64,000 nt of DNA, from the NCBI RefSeq assembly GCF_009829075.1, contig NZ_WUQZ01000018.1, positions 19,435 to 83,434 of the forward strand, read 5' to 3'. The notes below the pieces were generated by a model. That model ran no database searches and had not been told where the DNA came from. It saw only the letters and a list, made by a program, of their open reading frames with translations. Positions 35,276 through 43,985 of this stretch are shown here, piece after piece. Source of the stretch: Sphingobacterium composti (GTDB taxonomy: Bacteria; Bacteroidota; Bacteroidia; Sphingobacteriales; Sphingobacteriaceae). Each line of letters opens with the position of its first letter. The stretch's first letter is position 1. Both the position numbers and the translations under genes were made by a program.

Positions 35276-35839
35276 TTATTTCGTGTTCAAATTTGTCATC
35301 GTAAGCTCAATACCAATGCTTACGAACGAATGAACCATCTTTACAGCGTGTTCAATAAGAGCAGGAAGTTCTTTCTGTTCTTCTTTCTCAAAAGGACCCA
35401 ATACATAATCTACCTGTCTTCCTTTTGGGAAATTATCTCCAATGCCAAAACGTAATCTTGGATAGTTTTGTCCTCCGCAGAGTGATTCTATTGACTTAAG
35501 CCCATTGTGTCCTGCTGCTGAACCTTTTGGTTTCACGCGCAAAGATCCAAATGGTATAGCCAGATCATCCACAATTACTAATACATTGTCGATTGGAACT
35601 TTCAATTGTTGCATCCAATAGTTGACAGCTTTACCGCTTAGATTCATGTACGTGGTCGGTTTGATGACATAGACATTGTGCCCGCGCATCTTGAATTCTG
35701 TATAGTAAGCGTGTTTCTGTAATGACCACGATGTGCCAGCTTGATTTGCAAGCTCATCTGCCACCATAAAACCAATATTGTGTCTTGTATCTGCATACTC
35801 GCTGCCGATATTTCCTAAACCAACAATCAAAAAATTCAT
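35276..35839 (-). CDS. pth: Peptidyl-tRNA hydrolase
   Basis: Pth recycles tRNA by hydrolysing peptidyl-tRNA. The start at 35839 gives MNFLIVGLGNIGSEYADTRHNIGFMV, the canonical N-terminus with the catalytic His in TRHNIGF. Further landmarks are KPTTYMNLSGKAV, VIVDDLAIPFGSLRVKPKGSAAGHNGLKSIE and RLRFGIGDNFPKG. The 187-residue length is normal. A longer frame to 35986 exists but runs through the rplY terminator and adds a Lys-rich non-homologous segment, so I reject it. A TACCTTTG box ends 4 nt before the ATG, as at glnS. rplY lies upstream in the common rplY-pth order, but a terminator separates them. Confidence 0.96.
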   Translation of the reverse strand: MNFLIVGLGNIGSEYADTRHNIGFMVADELANQAGTSWSLQKHAYYTEFKMRGHNVYVIKPTTYMNLSGKAVNYWMQQLKVPIDNVLVIVDDLAIPFGSLRVKPKGSAAGHNGLKSIESLCGGQNYPRLRFGIGDNFPKGRQVDYVLGPFEKEEQKELPALIEHAVKMVHSFVSIGIELTMTNLNTK

Positions 35840-35843
35840 GGTA

Positions 35844-35851
35844 CAAAGGTA
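35844..35851 (-). promoter_or_regulatory. Candidate -7 box of pth directly abutting the start codon
   Basis: The minus strand reads TACCTTTG, and only 4 nt separate it from the ATG at 35839. This is the same spacing as at glnS and predicts a leaderless or nearly leaderless mRNA. No convincing TTG sits 19 nt upstream. Confidence 0.45.
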
Positions 35852-35873
35852 AAAAATGATTTGATAAGCTACG

Positions 35874-35900
35874 AAAAAGGGCATCGTTTTCGATGCCCTT
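35874..35900 (-). terminator. Terminator of rplY
   Basis: AGGGCATCG (35878-35886) and CGATGCCCT (35891-35899) form a 9-bp stem with loop TTTT. On the minus strand it is followed by a T run (complement of the A run at 35874-35878). Confidence 0.88.
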
Positions 35901-35924
35901 CTAAATTTTGCAATGAAGCAAAAA

Positions 35925-36524
35925 TTATTTTTTCTTACCGCCTTTAGCAGCTTTAGCAGCTTCTTGCTCAGCTTGACGTAATGCACGTGACATGATTACA
36001 GATACGATAGTATCGTCAGCGTTGTTTAATACTTTTGCGTTCTCTAATTTTACTTGGTCAACGCGGAAAGATTTACCAACTTCTAAAGATTCCATAGGAA
36101 CTTCGATTACTTGAGGTAAGTTGTTAGGTAAAGCTTTAACACGTAATTTACGTAATTTTTGAACTAATTTACCCCCCATTTTAACACCTGGAGAAGTTCC
36201 TGTCAATTTAATAGGAATATTTAATGATACTTCTTTGTCATCAAATAATTCTAAAAAGTCAATATGAGTAACTAAATCAGTTAATGGGTGGAATTGCGCG
36301 TCTTGAACGATAGCTCTTACAGTTTTTCCATCGAAGTTTAATTCTACGATAACTACATCTGGAGTGTAAAGAACTGGTTTCAAATCAGCTGCGGATACAG
36401 AAAGGTGAGTTTGTGTAGCACCACCATAAAGAACTGCTGGAACTTGTCCTTCATAACGCAATTCTTTTGCATCTCTTTTCCCTACGTTCTGTCTTACAGA
36501 ACCGCTAATAGCAATTGATTTCAT
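35925..36524 (-). CDS. rplY: 50S ribosomal protein L25 (bL25, CTC form)
   Basis: This 199-residue two-domain bL25 binds 5S rRNA. The N-terminal domain has SVRQNVGKRDAKELRYEGQVPAVLYGG and ends near residue 95 with THIDFLELFDDKEV. The C-terminal TL5/CTC beta domain includes LNIPIKLTGTSPGVKMGGKLVQKLRKL and IEVPMESLEVGKSFRV. A charged tail (EQEAAKAAKGGKKK) follows. I start it at ATG 36524, where the homologous MKSIAISG begins. An earlier in-frame ATG at 36563 would include the promoter -7 box in the coding sequence. It has a well-formed promoter upstream and a terminator before pth. Confidence 0.96.
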   Translation of the reverse strand: MKSIAISGSVRQNVGKRDAKELRYEGQVPAVLYGGATQTHLSVSAADLKPVLYTPDVVIVELNFDGKTVRAIVQDAQFHPLTDLVTHIDFLELFDDKEVSLNIPIKLTGTSPGVKMGGKLVQKLRKLRVKALPNNLPQVIEVPMESLEVGKSFRVDQVKLENAKVLNNADDTIVSVIMSRALRQAEQEAAKAAKGGKKK

Positions 36525-36550
36525 ATTAAAAATATATAAATTTTGAGGTG

Positions 36551-36580
36551 CAAAGATAATCATTAAATCTATCTTATCAA
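36551..36580 (-). promoter_or_regulatory. Promoter of rplY
   Basis: On the minus strand TTG (36580-36578), 19 nt, then TATCTTTG (36558-36551) is a full match to the Bacteroidetes -33/-7 arrangement. It leaves a leader of about 20 nt before the ATG at 36524 and rules against the longer reading frame. Confidence 0.8.
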
Positions 36581-36655
36581 CATAATATTAACTTTTTATT
36601 AGAAAGGCTATTAAGTATAGGAATGGAAAGAAAATAAATCTTTCTATTTAGTTAT

Positions 36656-36764
36656 AATCACTATAATAAATTAGTGATTTTGTAAAACTTGATTAAAAAT
36701 TTTAGTAAAGTTTTTGTTATGTTGAAATATTTTTTCATTTCTAAAAATCGTTTTATTACATTTG
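36656..36764 (+). promoter_or_regulatory. Inverted-repeat operator candidate and -7 box upstream of the second ROK gene
   Basis: AATCACTA (36656-36663) and TAGTGATT (36672-36679) are perfect 8-bp half-sites separated by TAATAAAT, centre spacing 16 bp, suited to a dimeric regulator. TACATTTG (36757-36764) is a TAnnTTTG -7 box ending 15 nt before the ATG at 36780. The inverted repeat lies about 80 bp upstream of the box, so it could be an autoregulatory or activating site. Confidence 0.5.
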
Positions 36765-36779
36765 AATATAACCTACATT

Positions 36780-38030
36780 ATGAGTCTACTAGAGGATTTA
36801 TTAAGAGAAGTTGGTTCGGCAAAGACAACCATAAAACGTAAGTCAGCTTTAAATAAAGTAAAGTTGATGATGACGCTTTTTGATAAAGAAATGCTGACCT
36901 TGGGCGAGTTGGTTCAAGATGTTGGATTGAGTTTTCCGACTATGAATAACCTTATATTAGACTTACATAAACGAAAACTTTTAATACCCAAAGAAAAGGG
37001 TGAGTCTATCGGCGGCAGAAAACCAGTTTTATATCAACTCAATGATGGTGTTTTTAACGTGCTGTGTGTAGAAGTTGAACGCTTTTCTGTTCGGATGGAG
37101 GTCATGGACAATAATAATAACGTATTGTTCCCTCGAAAATCTTATCCATTCGAAATAAGTACAGACGAAAAGGATATTGATGATCTTATTCTAGTTATAC
37201 AGCAATATTATATAGATATGCAAGTAGATGAGCAAGAGATTTCCGCTATCGGTTTAAGTATGCCAGGTCTAATTAATTACAAACAAGGAACCAATCAAAC
37301 ATTTTATAGCAATAATGCATTTAATATTTCTGCTTATCTAAAACAAAAGCTCGATAAGCATGTCGCTGTGATTAATGATGTAAAAGGTGCTGCATTAAGT
37401 GAATTGGCTTATGGCGCCGCCCAAAATAAGGAAAATGTGCTTGTCATCCTAATGGATTGGGGTATCGGATTAGGAGTTATCATTGATGGCAAGGTCTATA
37501 TGGGTAATGAAGGATTTGCTGGTGAGATGGGGCATATGGTTTTTGTAGATGAAGGAGAGTTGTGTTATTGTGGCAAAAGGGGATGTCTTGAGACTATAGC
37601 TTCGGGAATTTTTTTGGTGAATCAAGCACGTCACGACATAGAAAATGGAGTGCCTACTTTACTCAAAAATCTTCCTAATCTGGCGGATCTTCAACCTCAA
37701 CATATTATAGAAGTAGCCAATCAAGGTGATCAGTACGCTATAGATTTGATTGCAAATCTGGGTAATAATTTAGGAAAGGCAATATCCTTATTAATTCAAA
37801 TCTTAAATCCAGAATCGGTAGTGTTAAGTGGCAAATTCGCAAAAGCAGGGTCTTTAATTACTATTCCTATACAGCAAAGTTTGAATAAATATACGATGAA
37901 TGCAATTAGACAAAAATGTGAAATTCACGTGTCTACGTTGGGCGAGAATGGCTATGCCCAAGGATTGGTAAGATATACTGTTGTAGATTATTTTAAAAGT
38001 AATTTAGACGCATTAATAACGAATAACTAA
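36780..38030 (+). CDS. ROK-family (NagC/XylR-type) transcriptional regulator, second in the window
   Basis: The 416-residue protein has a winged helix-turn-helix (about residues 25-85: FDKEMLTLGELVQDVGLSFPTMNNLILDLHKRKLL, wing GGRKPVLYQL). The ROK domain has MDWGIGLGVIIDGKVYMGNEGFAGEMGHM and the zinc motif CYCGKRGCLE near residue 265. I use ATG 36780 (MSLLEDLL). An in-frame TTG at 36762 falls inside the -7 box and is unlikely. The next genes (Gfo/Idh, then DUF1080) follow after 30 nt in the same direction, so the regulator heads their operon and probably controls it. It is a distant paralog of the repressor at 12010-13239. Confidence 0.9.
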   Translation: MSLLEDLLREVGSAKTTIKRKSALNKVKLMMTLFDKEMLTLGELVQDVGLSFPTMNNLILDLHKRKLLIPKEKGESIGGRKPVLYQLNDGVFNVLCVEVERFSVRMEVMDNNNNVLFPRKSYPFEISTDEKDIDDLILVIQQYYIDMQVDEQEISAIGLSMPGLINYKQGTNQTFYSNNAFNISAYLKQKLDKHVAVINDVKGAALSELAYGAAQNKENVLVILMDWGIGLGVIIDGKVYMGNEGFAGEMGHMVFVDEGELCYCGKRGCLETIASGIFLVNQARHDIENGVPTLLKNLPNLADLQPQHIIEVANQGDQYAIDLIANLGNNLGKAISLLIQILNPESVVLSGKFAKAGSLITIPIQQSLNKYTMNAIRQKCEIHVSTLGENGYAQGLVRYTVVDYFKSNLDALITNN

Positions 38031-38060
38031 ACTCATTTTATAAAATTAATTATTTAAGAT

Positions 38061-39326
38061 ATGGACAAACAAAATTCTTCAAGACGTGATTTTATCAAAA
38101 AATCATTGATTGGAGCTGCTGCCTTTACAATTGTTCCAAGATTTGTTCTGGGCAAAGGGTATTTGGCTCCTTCCGATCATCTTACAAAAGGCGTGATTGG
38201 AGTAGGTTCTATGGGAAGAGGTCACTTTGGCTATGCAGGTACAAAAACTGTAGCAATCTGTGATGTAGATACAAGACACTTAGCATTAGCTCAAAAAGCT
38301 TTAGGCGGTGGCGTAAAGGAGCATCATGATTTTAGGGATTTGATTCAAAATCCAGAAGTAGACATCGTCCATATCGCAACTCCTCCACATTGGCACGGAT
38401 TGATGGCTCTTGAAGCTGCTCGTTCAGGTAAAGATATTTGGTGTGAAAAACCAATGACTCGCACTATTGGAGAAGGTAAAAAAGTAAAAGAAGCTATTGC
38501 ACAACATGGCAATATATTCCGTTTGAATACTTGGTTTCGTTTTGACGCGAATTTCTATGGTATGAATGTGCCTGTGAAGAAAATTAAAAAAGTTGTGGAC
38601 ACAGGAATGTTAGGATGGCCGTTGAAAGTTACGATCAGCAAGCATACAGGATTTGACTGGAAGTTCTATTGGGTAGGAAAGGAAAATCTACCAGTAGAGC
38701 AAGCTCCAAAAGAATTGGATTACGATATGTGGTTAGGCCCAGCGCCATACAAGCCGTATAGCACTCACCGTGTGCACACGACATTCCGTGGTTATTGGGA
38801 TTATGATGGTGGCGGTCTAGGTGATATGGGACAACATTATTTGGATCCAGTGCAATATTTCTTAGGAAAAGATTCAGAAAGTCCTGTGAAAATAGAAGTA
38901 GATGCTCCACAGCAACATTCAGATGCGGTAGGTACTTGGCGCAAAATTACGTACACATATGCTGACGGCTGTCAAATTATTTTGGATGGAGAAGGAACAG
39001 AAGTAGGTAAAGCCTATATCGAAGGACCTAAAGGTAAGTTATATAGAGGCTTCAAATCGGATATACCAGATTTGGAACGCAAGCTAGCACAATATCCTGA
39101 TCCAGCACCACAGATGACTGATTTTGTGGAGGCTGTACGCACACGTCAAAAATTTGCATTGAATGAAGAAAATGGCTACTATTCGGGTACTTTGGTGAAT
39201 CTTGGCTTAGCAGCTTTACGTTTGAATCGCACGTTATACTTCGATTCTGATAAACAAATGTTTGTGAATGATGAGGCAGCGAATCGTTTAATAGATCAAC
39301 CTATGAGAGGTCCTTGGACAATGTAA
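38061..39326 (+). CDS. Tat-exported Gfo/Idh/MocA-family oxidoreductase
   Basis: This 421-residue NAD(P)-dependent oxidoreductase begins with a twin-arginine signal (SSRRDFIKKSLIGAAAF). The Rossmann domain has GVIGVGSMGRGHFG and AICDVDTRHL, and the family signature EKP (CEKPMTRTIGEGKKV) is near residue 133. The Gfo/Idh C-terminal domain includes WDYDGGGLGDMGQHYLDPVQYF. Exported members with this GDMGxH region are common in Bacteroidota. Some oxidise glycosides at C3 or process 3-keto sugars. The next gene encodes DUF1080 domains 12 nt downstream, which supports a 3-keto-glycoside role. The substrate is unknown. Confidence 0.9.
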   Translation: MDKQNSSRRDFIKKSLIGAAAFTIVPRFVLGKGYLAPSDHLTKGVIGVGSMGRGHFGYAGTKTVAICDVDTRHLALAQKALGGGVKEHHDFRDLIQNPEVDIVHIATPPHWHGLMALEAARSGKDIWCEKPMTRTIGEGKKVKEAIAQHGNIFRLNTWFRFDANFYGMNVPVKKIKKVVDTGMLGWPLKVTISKHTGFDWKFYWVGKENLPVEQAPKELDYDMWLGPAPYKPYSTHRVHTTFRGYWDYDGGGLGDMGQHYLDPVQYFLGKDSESPVKIEVDAPQQHSDAVGTWRKITYTYADGCQIILDGEGTEVGKAYIEGPKGKLYRGFKSDIPDLERKLAQYPDPAPQMTDFVEAVRTRQKFALNEENGYYSGTLVNLGLAALRLNRTLYFDSDKQMFVNDEAANRLIDQPMRGPWTM

Positions 39327-39338
39327 TTATACTCACCC

Positions 39339-42300
39339 ATGAAAAGAATTTTTAATACCCTATCTATATTATTGTTGTTGCAAACAGCTTCGTATGCACA
39401 ACAACCATCAGGCCGTACCACAGCAACCAAAATAGCTGATGTATTGGCTCAACAACCGGCTGAGGAGCAATCAAAATTTTTGTTGGCAATGAAAGAATTG
39501 GACGGCTTTACTCCGGAAGATGTTGCTGCTCTATTAAATAGATTGAAGCCTCAAGGTGCGCCTAATGCCACCATTGAATACGCTACTAATTCGTATGCTT
39601 TTTATGTGATGCAACCTAACAAAAGTGCAGAACGTGAAAAGTATGCAAAAGGTCTTTTGTTGGCATTAGATCAAGTAGCTGACAAAGATAATAAAGGTTA
39701 TGTACTTGAATTGTTGAAGTTTTGCGCTAAGAATGAATCGGTTGATAAAGTTTCGACTTTCTTAACGGATGATTATCTAGCAGAAAAAGCTGCCCGAGTT
39801 TTAAGTGCAATTAATACTCAAGAGTCATCTGCAGCATTAAATAAAGCATTGGCTGGAAATGTAAATGAAAAGACAGCTACGGCTATTATCGGAGCATTGA
39901 GTGAAGTCAAAAATCAAGATGCGGAAACGCGAATTATTGAGTTAATAGGTCAATATTCTGCTGATAATTTCCAAAGAAATGCTTTTACTGCATTGAGCAA
40001 ATTTGGTGGAGAAAAATCATATGATGTACTTTATAACAAAGCAAAATCTGTTGGATTCGGCTTTGATCGTACAAACGCCTCCTCTTTGTTACTAGAATTT
40101 GCTAATAATTTATCGAAAAACAACAATCAAAACTTAGCTACAAAAGTCGCAACACGAGTATATAAAGAAGCTAATAGTGAATCTGCTATCGGTGCTAAAG
40201 TTGCTGCTTTAGAATTATTAGCAAGATTACAACCCGCTAAGCAAAAGAAGGAATTGTTAAAGCTTTCTTCTAGTAATAACGCTATTCTTCGAAACGTAGC
40301 GTTAGGCTTATTAGGTAAAGGTGCTACAGCTTCGGATATGAAGAAAATTGCTTCTTCTTTATTGAAACTTGATGCACAAGGACAAGAAAGTATATTTAAC
40401 TTTTTAAGAACTAAAGATTCAAAAGCTTCAATTGCTGTAATCGAAAAAAGTTTGCCTAAATTGAAAGATGAAGAGTCAAAAATTGCTGCATATAATACAT
40501 TGTCAGCATTGACAGAAGGTGCAAACACGGAATTCTTAATTGGTCAGTTGGCTACAGCCTCTATTAAAGAAGCTGATGTCTTGAAAACATTATTATTGAC
40601 ATCAAAAAATGGACAAACTATTGATGCTGTAAATAAAGCAATCGGTTCTACTGATGAGAAAACTCAATTAGCATTATTGGATGTGTTAGCAAAACGTTCT
40701 AATCAAAGCTCGGCTGCGCAAGTTTTCAATTTATTGAATTCTTCAAATAGTAACATTAAAGCAGCAGCATATACAGCTTTGCCGAATGTAGTAAATGATA
40801 ATGATTTCGATAAGATTATTGAAGTTTTAGGCAAAGCAGATCCAAAAGATGTACAAGCTGCACAGCAAGCTGCTATCATCGCTTTACAAAATAATTCGAA
40901 TAAGGCGGATATAGTGAAACGTCTTTCCGCTAATATTTCACGTTCTTTAGCGCCATCATCAGCGCGATACTTCCCTATCTTTGCAGGTGAGGGTAGCGCA
41001 GAATCATTGCAAACGATCCAAAATTATATTGGTCAAGGTAATCCGTTGCGTGCAGAGGCAATTAAGGCATTAGCAAGCTGGTCAAACACTTCTTCTTTAG
41101 ATGCATTGACAAATTTATTGCGTACAGAGAAAGATGCGGCATTATTCAGTACGATTTTCGATGGTTTTATCAGACAACTGAATGCAAGTAAAGTAAACAA
41201 TGATCAGAAGACGATTTTGTTGAAGGACGCTTTCGAATATGCGCAAAGCACAAGACAAAAAAATACGGCTTTAGGAAGTCTAAAAGCTACTGGTACATAT
41301 TCTGCTTTAGCATTTGCTAGTAAATATTTAGATGATAAAGATCTGAAAGGCACGGCTACAGATGTAGTAATGAATATTACAGCAGACAACAAGTCATTTA
41401 TCGGGACAGATGTGCGTCAATGGCTAGAAAAGGCTCAAAACAATCTGTCAGGAAGCGAAAGTTCATATTTGCGCGAAGCGATTGTTCGTCATTTGGCTGA
41501 AATGCCTAAAGGGGAGAGCTACATTTCATTGTTTAATGGCAAGGACTTAACAGGTTGGAAAGGATTAGTAGAAAACCCAATTAAGCGATCGCAGATGAGT
41601 GCGAAGGAACTTGCTGCTAAGCAAGAAATTGCAGATAAAAAAATGCGCGACTCATGGTCTGCAATTGATGGTAATTTAGTGTTCTCGGGGCATGGAGACA
41701 ATATCGCTACAGTGAAGCACTATGGTGATTTTGAATTGATCCTAGATTGGAAATTAGATAAAAATGGTAAGGAACCGGATGCGGGTGTGTATTTGAGAGG
41801 AACACCACAGGTGCAAATGTGGGATATCTCACGTACCAATGTAGGCGCTCAAGTTGGTTCAGGTGGTTTGTACAATAACCAAAAGCATGAATCAAAACCT
41901 TCTAAAGTTGCTGATAATCCACTTGGCGAATGGAATAATTTGAAAATCCGCATGGTGGGTGAGAAGGTTTGGGTTTGGTTAAATGGCGAATTAGTAGTTG
42001 ATAATGTAACATTAGAGAACTATTGGGATAGAAATCAATCAATTTTCCCAACAGAACAGATCGAACTTCAGGCGCATGGTTCTCGCGTATGGTATAGAGA
42101 TATCTTTATTAAAGAATTACCACGCAAGGTAACCTACTCATTAAGTGATGCGGAGAAAAGGGAAGGTTTCGAAATGTTGTTTGATGGTACGAATTTGGAT
42201 AAATGGACATCTTCTACTGCTTATGAAATCACAGATGAAGGAGTTTTGCGTTCAAATCCTGATGCTAAATTTGGAAAAAACATTTATACAAAAAAGGAGT

Positions 42301-42737
42301 ATAGCGACTTCGTCTATCGTTTTGAATTCAAACTTACTCCTGGAGCTAATAATGGTGTAGGTATTCGCACACCTTTAGAAGGTGATGCAGCATATCTTGG
42401 ACACGAAATTCAAATTTTGGATGACAATGCGGAGGTTTACAAGAATTTAGCACCATATCAATATCATGGTTCTGTCTATGGAATCATAGCTGCACAACGT
42501 GGCGCTTTAAAACCACTAGGTGAATGGAATGAGCAAGAAATTCGTGTGCAAGGATCAAAAATAAAAGTAACATTGAACGGTAAAGTAATTGTGGATGGTG
42601 ATATAAAAGAAGCAACTAAAAATGGAGCTTTGGATAAGAAGGATCACCCAGGATTGAAAAGAACGTCAGGGCATATCGGTTTCTTAGGCCATGGTACTGA
42701 AGTTTTCTTTAGGAATATTAGAGTGAAAAGCTTGTAA
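39339..42737 (+). CDS. Exported HEAT-repeat protein with two DUF1080 (3-keto-disaccharide hydrolase) domains
   Basis: The 1132-residue protein has a signal peptide (ending ASYAQQ) and a HEAT-like alpha-helical region over residues 25-720 with recurring ALxNxLxxxx units. Two DUF1080/PF06439 domains follow: domain 1 at about 727-925 (ISLFNGKDLTGWKGL, PDAGVYLRGTPQVQMWD, EWNNLKIRMVGEKVWVWLNG) and domain 2 at about 938-1132 (EMLFDGTNLDKWTSS, NNGVGIRTPLEG, HEIQILDDNAEVY, GHIGFLGHGTEVFFRNIRV). DUF1080 enzymes are reported to cleave 3-keto-glycosides. The pair may act on two linkages, or one may bind only. The upstream oxidoreductase would make the keto substrate. It is periplasmic or surface-exposed. 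Confidence 0.87.
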   Translation: MKRIFNTLSILLLLQTASYAQQPSGRTTATKIADVLAQQPAEEQSKFLLAMKELDGFTPEDVAALLNRLKPQGAPNATIEYATNSYAFYVMQPNKSAEREKYAKGLLLALDQVADKDNKGYVLELLKFCAKNESVDKVSTFLTDDYLAEKAARVLSAINTQESSAALNKALAGNVNEKTATAIIGALSEVKNQDAETRIIELIGQYSADNFQRNAFTALSKFGGEKSYDVLYNKAKSVGFGFDRTNASSLLLEFANNLSKNNNQNLATKVATRVYKEANSESAIGAKVAALELLARLQPAKQKKELLKLSSSNNAILRNVALGLLGKGATASDMKKIASSLLKLDAQGQESIFNFLRTKDSKASIAVIEKSLPKLKDEESKIAAYNTLSALTEGANTEFLIGQLATASIKEADVLKTLLLTSKNGQTIDAVNKAIGSTDEKTQLALLDVLAKRSNQSSAAQVFNLLNSSNSNIKAAAYTALPNVVNDNDFDKIIEVLGKADPKDVQAAQQAAIIALQNNSNKADIVKRLSANISRSLAPSSARYFPIFAGEGSAESLQTIQNYIGQGNPLRAEAIKALASWSNTSSLDALTNLLRTEKDAALFSTIFDGFIRQLNASKVNNDQKTILLKDAFEYAQSTRQKNTALGSLKATGTYSALAFASKYLDDKDLKGTATDVVMNITADNKSFIGTDVRQWLEKAQNNLSGSESSYLREAIVRHLAEMPKGESYISLFNGKDLTGWKGLVENPIKRSQMSAKELAAKQEIADKKMRDSWSAIDGNLVFSGHGDNIATVKHYGDFELILDWKLDKNGKEPDAGVYLRGTPQVQMWDISRTNVGAQVGSGGLYNNQKHESKPSKVADNPLGEWNNLKIRMVGEKVWVWLNGELVVDNVTLENYWDRNQSIFPTEQIELQAHGSRVWYRDIFIKELPRKVTYSLSDAEKREGFEMLFDGTNLDKWTSSTAYEITDEGVLRSNPDAKFGKNIYTKKEYSDFVYRFEFKLTPGANNGVGIRTPLEGDAAYLGHEIQILDDNAEVYKNLAPYQYHGSVYGIIAAQRGALKPLGEWNEQEIRVQGSKIKVTLNGKVIVDGDIKEATKNGALDKKDHPGLKRTSGHIGFLGHGTEVFFRNIRVKSL

Positions 42738-42762
42738 TTAACATGGCTTTTTATTTTATCCA

Positions 42763-42792
42763 GGGATGAACAGTTTGTTCATCCCTTGTTGT
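42763..42792 (+). terminator. Terminator after the DUF1080 gene
   Basis: GGGATGAAC (42763-42771) and GTTCATCCC (42777-42785) form a perfect 9-bp stem with loop AGTTT, followed by TTGTTGTTT. Confidence 0.85.
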
Positions 42793-42815
42793 TTATATTA
42801 AGCCTTAAAGCAAAT

Positions 42816-42849
42816 ACAAAGGGCTGAAATTTAATTTTCAGCCCTTTGT
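42816..42849 (-). terminator. Terminator of prs
   Basis: ACAAAGGGCTGAAA (42816-42829) and TTTCAGCCCTTTGT (42836-42849) form a perfect 14-bp stem with a 6-nt loop, placed 23 nt after the prs stop on the minus strand. Confidence 0.82.
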
Positions 42850-42871
42850 ATTTATATTTATTATAACTTAA

Positions 42872-43828
42872 TTAATCAACATCAAATAAGTCAGAAATTG
42901 AAGAATGCTGATTTACACTTTTGATTGCTTTAGCGAATAAATCTGCAGTAGATAATACTTTTATTTTAGTTGAGTTTTTAGCTTTCTCAGGATCCAATTG
43001 AATAGTATCCGTTACGATCATTTCTGTCAATACAGAGTTTTCAATGGTATCGTATGCCTTTCCTGATAATACAGCATGTGTACATACCGCTCTAACAGAA
43101 TTAGCACCATTTTCCATGATTAAAGCAGCTGCTTTTGATAACGTTCCCGCAGTATCACAGATATCATCGATTAATACGACATCCTGACCTGTAACATCAC
43201 CAATGATTGACATTGATTCGATTTCATTAGCACGTTTACGACGTTTATCACAGATAATTACTTCAGCATTGAAGAATTTAGCAAACGTACGCGCACGGTA
43301 TGAACCACCCATGTCTGGAGATGCAATTGTCAAGTTAGGCAGATTTAAGGATTTGATGTAAGGAACAAAAATCACTGAACCATCCAAATGATCTACTGGG
43401 ATGTCAAAGAATCCTTGAATCTGTGCGGCATGAAGATCCATTGTCATAATACGGCTTGCACCAGCAGCTGTGATTAAGTTTGCAATCATTTTGGCACCAA
43501 TAGCTACACGAGGCTTATCTTTACGATCTTGACGAGCGAAGCCAAAATATGGCACAACAGCAGTAATATAGTGAGCTGAAGCTCTCTTCGCTGCATCGAT
43601 CATCAATAATAACTCTAAAAGATTGTCGGTTGGTTGGTTGGTAGATTGGATTAGGAATACGTCACTTCCTCTTACAGATTCATTGTAGAACGGTTGGATC
43701 TCGCCGTCACTGAATTTCGATAGTGTCTTCTCTCCTAAAGCTTTCCCGTAAGATTGGGCGATTTTTTCTGCTAGTTCTTGCGTTCCTGAACCTGCAAATA
43801 ATTTAACCGTGTTAAATTGCAAAGGCAT
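42872..43828 (-). CDS. prs: Ribose-phosphate pyrophosphokinase (PRPP synthetase)
   Basis: Prs makes 5-phosphoribosyl 1-pyrophosphate from ribose 5-phosphate and ATP for nucleotide, His and Trp synthesis. The 318-residue protein shows KLFAGSGTQELAEKIA, FSDGEIQPFYNESVRGSDVFLIQST, PYFGFARQDRKDKPR, MDLHAAQIQGFFDIPVDHL and the PRPP-binding motif DVVLIDDICDTAGTL. I start at ATG 43828 (MPLQFNTVKLF). A longer frame to 43867 spans the TAACTTTG promoter box and is rejected. The product is also used by the pyrimidine genes at 50.5 kb. Confidence 0.97.
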   Translation of the reverse strand: MPLQFNTVKLFAGSGTQELAEKIAQSYGKALGEKTLSKFSDGEIQPFYNESVRGSDVFLIQSTNQPTDNLLELLLMIDAAKRASAHYITAVVPYFGFARQDRKDKPRVAIGAKMIANLITAAGASRIMTMDLHAAQIQGFFDIPVDHLDGSVIFVPYIKSLNLPNLTIASPDMGGSYRARTFAKFFNAEVIICDKRRKRANEIESMSIIGDVTGQDVVLIDDICDTAGTLSKAAALIMENGANSVRAVCTHAVLSGKAYDTIENSVLTEMIVTDTIQLDPEKAKNSTKIKVLSTADLFAKAIKSVNQHSSISDLFDVD

Positions 43829-43864
43829 GGTGTTGTTGTATTTATATGTTTTATGAATGATGCA

Positions 43865-43872
43865 CAAAGTTA
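43865..43872 (-). promoter_or_regulatory. Candidate -7 box of prs
   Basis: The minus strand reads TAACTTTG (TAnnTTTG type), 36 nt before the ATG at 43828. No clean TTG lies 19 nt further upstream. Confidence 0.5.
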
Positions 43873-43954
43873 GATAAATACAATCGAAAATAAAAAGACT
43901 ATAGTGAGAAATAAAAAGGGGTAAAATAAGTTATCGAAATAGCTTAAAAAGAAA

Positions 43955-43982
43955 AAGAGAGCTACAAATTTGTAACTCTCTT
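43955..43982 (-). terminator. Terminator of the downstream tRNA-Gln gene
   Basis: AAGAGAG (43955-43961) pairs with CTCTCTT (43976-43982), with TACAAATTTGTA inside. On the minus strand a T run follows. The second tRNA-Gln gene is followed by nearly the same element, including the same C-A mismatch. Confidence 0.85.
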
Positions 43983-43985
43983 CTG

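Noticed and set aside
35840..35986. N-terminal extension of pth
   Set aside because: It would translate the rplY terminator and a Lys-rich region absent from Pth. The canonical start is at 35839.
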